This document shows, piece by piece, positions 6,180 to 7,913 of a stretch of DNA of 7,913 bases (positions are counted from its first letter, which is position 1; the number at the start of each line of letters is the position of its first letter). The notes beneath the pieces are model-generated. The model had not been told where the DNA came from. It saw only the letters and a program-made list of their open reading frames with translations, and made no database searches. The position numbers and the translations under genes were made by a program. Origin of the DNA: Prevotellaceae bacterium (GTDB lineage Bacteria; Bacteroidota; Bacteroidia; Bacteroidales; Bacteroidaceae); NCBI GenBank assembly GCA_030536165.1, contig JAUNQM010000107.1, forward strand, positions 1-7,913, read 5' to 3'.

Positions 6180-7169
6180 ATGGAATATACAGCAAAAGAT
6201 TATTCAAAGGGCAAACCTCGTTGGTGTCCTGGTTGCGGCGACCATTTCTTCCTCGCATCTCTACATAAGGCAATGGCTGAAATAGGCGTTGCACCTAACG
6301 ATATTGCAGTTATCAGCGGCATCGGATGCTCTTCTCGTCTGCCTCACTATATGGCTACTTACGGCATGAACACTATCCACGGACGTGCTGCAGCCATTGC
6401 AACAGGCGCAAAGGTTGCTAACCCTAAGCTTACTGTTTGGCAGGTGAGCGGCGACGGCGACGGTCTCGCTATCGGTGGTAACCACTTCATCCATGCAAAC
6501 CGTAGGAACATTGACCTCAATATGATTCTCCTCAACAACCGAATCTATGGTCTTACAAAAGGACAGTATTCACCTACTTCTCCACGCGGATTCGTAAGCA
6601 AATCTTCTCCTTATGGAACTGTAGAAGACCCATTCCGTCCAGCAGAACTCTGCTTCGGTGCACGCGGACACTTCTTCGCACGCGCCGTTGCTACCGATGC
6701 ACCTGCTACTATCGAAGTGCTCAAGGCTGCTTACAACCACAAGGGAGCTGCAGTTTGCGAAATCCTTCAGAACTGCGTCATCTTCAACAATGGCACTCAC
6801 GACAGCGTATATACAAAGGATGGACGTGCAAAGAATGCTATCTATCTGAAGCATGGCGAAAAGATGATTTTCGGTGAGAACAATGAGTTTGGACTCGCAC
6901 AGGAAGGCTTCGGGCTGAAGATTGTCAGTGCTGACGACCCTGCAGTTCTTGTTCATGATGCTCATTGCGAAGACAACACTCTCCAGCTTAAGCTTGCTCT
7001 CATGGGCAATGGTGATGGCTTCCCTGTAGCACTCGGAGTGATACGCGACGTAGATGCACCGACATACAACGACGCAGTAGATGCTCAGATAGAGGAAGTG
7101 AAGGCAAAGAAGCCATACCATAACTTCGCTGAACTGCTTGAGACAAACGATATCTGGGAAGTAAAGTAA
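6180..7169 (+). CDS. korB: 2-oxoglutarate/2-oxoacid:ferredoxin oxidoreductase, beta subunit
   Basis: This 329-aa subunit binds thiamine diphosphate and one [4Fe-4S] cluster and passes electrons to ferredoxin. WCPGCG supplies C16 and C19, GIGCSSR supplies C50, and C199 (ILQNC) is the likely fourth ligand, by analogy with archaeal OFOR beta subunits. The ThDP/Mg motif runs from GDGD (91-94) to NN (119-120). LTKGQYSPTSPRG (125-137) is typical of the family. The start at 6180 (MEYTAKDYSKGKPRWCPGCG) fits family N-termini; an in-frame ATG at 6123 lies inside korA and would add non-family residues. It follows the korA stop by 7 nt, so the two are translated from one message in equal amounts. No terminator hairpin follows, so the transcript may continue into the PAP2 gene. 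Every key residue appears present. Confidence 0.94.
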   Translation: MEYTAKDYSKGKPRWCPGCGDHFFLASLHKAMAEIGVAPNDIAVISGIGCSSRLPHYMATYGMNTIHGRAAAIATGAKVANPKLTVWQVSGDGDGLAIGGNHFIHANRRNIDLNMILLNNRIYGLTKGQYSPTSPRGFVSKSSPYGTVEDPFRPAELCFGARGHFFARAVATDAPATIEVLKAAYNHKGAAVCEILQNCVIFNNGTHDSVYTKDGRAKNAIYLKHGEKMIFGENNEFGLAQEGFGLKIVSADDPAVLVHDAHCEDNTLQLKLALMGNGDGFPVALGVIRDVDAPTYNDAVDAQIEEVKAKKPYHNFAELLETNDIWEVK

Positions 7170-7181
7170 AAATAAAAAGGT

Positions 7182-7214
7182 TATAGATTCTATAGAAGTT
7201 ATAGAAACTCTATA
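7182..7214. promoter_or_regulatory. Two tandem TATAGA/TCTATA dyads
   Basis: TATAGA-T-TCTATA at 7182-7194 and TATAGA-AAC-TCTATA at 7200-7214 are two inverted repeats 18 bp apart. They share an inner perfect palindrome, TCTATAGA, at 7189-7196. They fill most of the 58-bp gap between korB and the PAP2 gene. The pairing is too AT-rich to be a good terminator. Operator-like binding or chance in an AT-rich spacer are both possible. No TAnnTTTG promoter is visible here. Confidence 0.4.
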
Positions 7215-7227
7215 TGTTATACAATAA

Positions 7228-7866
7228 ATGACGATACAACAAATCGACAATAAACTCATTACTGCCATCAACTTCGATGGCAGTAATGCTTACGATGCTT
7301 TCTGGTGGCAATACACCAACGGCATCACATGGTCGCTGCTTGCTGCAGTCGCTGTTTTTTATATTGTCTATTACCAGCGTCACAACTGGCGTCAGATTGT
7401 GCTTGCTGTCATAGCCTTCGCAGTCATGTTCACACTCTGCGACCAGATACCTTCGTCATTGATAAAACCCCTCGTGGCACGTCTGCGGCCATCGCATAAT
7501 CCTGACATCATCGACCAACTGTCGTTTGTCAATGGATATACAGGCGGTCAATACGGCTTCCCGTCTAATCATGCGTGCAATGGCTTTGGTGTGGCAATGT
7601 TTCTCACGCTCCTGTTCCGCAACCGCAGCGTGAGCATCGCAGCCTTTCTATGGGCAATGGGCTCGTGCTATTCACGTATGTATCTCGGCGTGCACTATCC
7701 ACCCGACATACTTGTCGGTGCAACACTTGGCGTCCTCTTTGCCCTCCTGACCTATTACCTATATAAAAAAGTAGGCGGCAATCCTATTCCATATCGCAAC
7801 CATAATCCGTGGGCAATACCACTCACTTTCGTGTTGACTATTGCATTCTTGTTTATTCAAACCTGA
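7228..7866 (+). CDS. PAP2-family membrane phosphatase
   Basis: This is a 212-aa integral membrane phosphatase of the PAP2 (type 2 phosphatidic acid phosphatase) superfamily. The likely substrate is a lipid phosphate or diphosphate such as undecaprenyl diphosphate, hydrolysed on the outer face of the inner membrane; the substrate is inferred only. All three signature motifs are present: K80-x6-R87-P88 (KPLVARLRP), P112-S113-N114-H115 and S149-R150...H156...D160 (SRMYLGVHYPPD). Motif 2 has Asn where the classical form has Gly (PSGH), while the catalytic histidines are kept. About five to six hydrophobic segments are seen (near 34-50, 56-72, 117-131, 135-147, 161-179, 196-211). ATG 7228 is the only reasonable start, because the next in-frame Met is M67. 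It is 58 bp after korB, same strand, with no clear promoter of its own, so read-through from korAB is possible. Confidence 0.9.
   Translation: MTIQQIDNKLITAINFDGSNAYDAFWWQYTNGITWSLLAAVAVFYIVYYQRHNWRQIVLAVIAFAVMFTLCDQIPSSLIKPLVARLRPSHNPDIIDQLSFVNGYTGGQYGFPSNHACNGFGVAMFLTLLFRNRSVSIAAFLWAMGSCYSRMYLGVHYPPDILVGATLGVLFALLTYYLYKKVGGNPIPYRNHNPWAIPLTFVLTIAFLFIQT
7257..7288 (+). other. Perfect 13-bp hairpin at the start of the PAP2 gene
   Basis: CATTACTGCCATC (7257-7269) and GATGGCAGTAATG (7276-7288) are exact reverse complements around a 6-nt loop AACTTC. The structure occupies codons 10-21, starting 29 nt after the A of the start codon. No T-run follows, so it is not a standard terminator. In mRNA it would be a strong stem close to the initiation site and could slow ribosomes or protect the message; as DNA it could be a binding site. 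Confidence 0.75.
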
Positions 7867-7894
7867 AACTTTTAAACCTTGAAACTATTTTTTT

Positions 7895-7910
7895 GGAGTT
7901 AAGGAGTTAA
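7895..7910. repeat. Tandem GGAGTTAA repeat at window end
   Basis: GGAGTTAA occurs twice in direct tandem (7895-7902, 7903-7910), followed by AGG at the window edge, so more units may lie outside. A run of seven or more T precedes it. It resembles short tandem repeats common downstream of genes in Bacteroidales. The extent is unknown. Confidence 0.5.
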
Positions 7911-7913
7911 AGG

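Noticed and set aside
6570..7271. Long minus-strand frame opposite korB
   Set aside because: It shadows a strongly conserved korB; its Cys/Val/Ser-rich translation fits no family and no promoter is seen.

Overview
The window looks like chromosomal DNA of an anaerobic Bacteroidales bacterium, most probably Prevotella or a close relative. The reasons are family resemblance of the proteins, a clear Bacteroidetes-type promoter (TTTG, 19 bp, TAACTTTG) in front of the oxidoreductase operon, start codons without Shine-Dalgarno sequences, and a two-gene ferredoxin-dependent 2-oxoacid oxidoreductase. The genus is an inference from memory of these families; no search was run.

Layout. Positions 1-318 hold three spaced near-palindromes (ACACCTCAGGTGTG type) overlapping a doubtful 90-codon minus-strand reading frame. 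Positions 319-674 are noncoding and carry one short interspersed-type palindrome. Positions 675-2231 encode a PLP-dependent sugar aminotransferase of the DegT/DnrJ/EryC1/StrS family. This gene is interrupted, in frame, by a mobile-looking element of about 469 bp (1180-1648) that encodes a DUF559 endonuclease-like domain between inverted GC-rich hairpins. Positions 2346-4025 encode a DUF4153 polytopic membrane protein. A spacer with repeats and a promoter (4026-4324) leads into korA (4325-6172) and korB (6180-7169), the two subunits of a 2-oxoglutarate/2-oxoacid:ferredoxin oxidoreductase. A spacer with two small dyads precedes a PAP2-family membrane phosphatase (7228-7866), whose first codons contain a perfect 13-bp hairpin. 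The window ends in a short tandem repeat.

How the genes relate. korA and korB clearly form one enzyme and one operon. The aminotransferase (nucleotide-sugar metabolism for surface glycans) and the PAP2 phosphatase (possibly lipid-carrier recycling) could both serve the envelope, but no other glycan genes are visible, so no pathway link is claimed.

The main item of interest is the endonuclease element inside the aminotransferase. It keeps the reading frame, sits between the PLP-binding Asp and the catalytic Lys, has no intein splice signals, has different Arg codon use from the host gene, and has both ends built from the same hairpin in opposite orientation. It looks like a selfish DNA element that can live inside an essential-looking protein as a tolerated extra domain.
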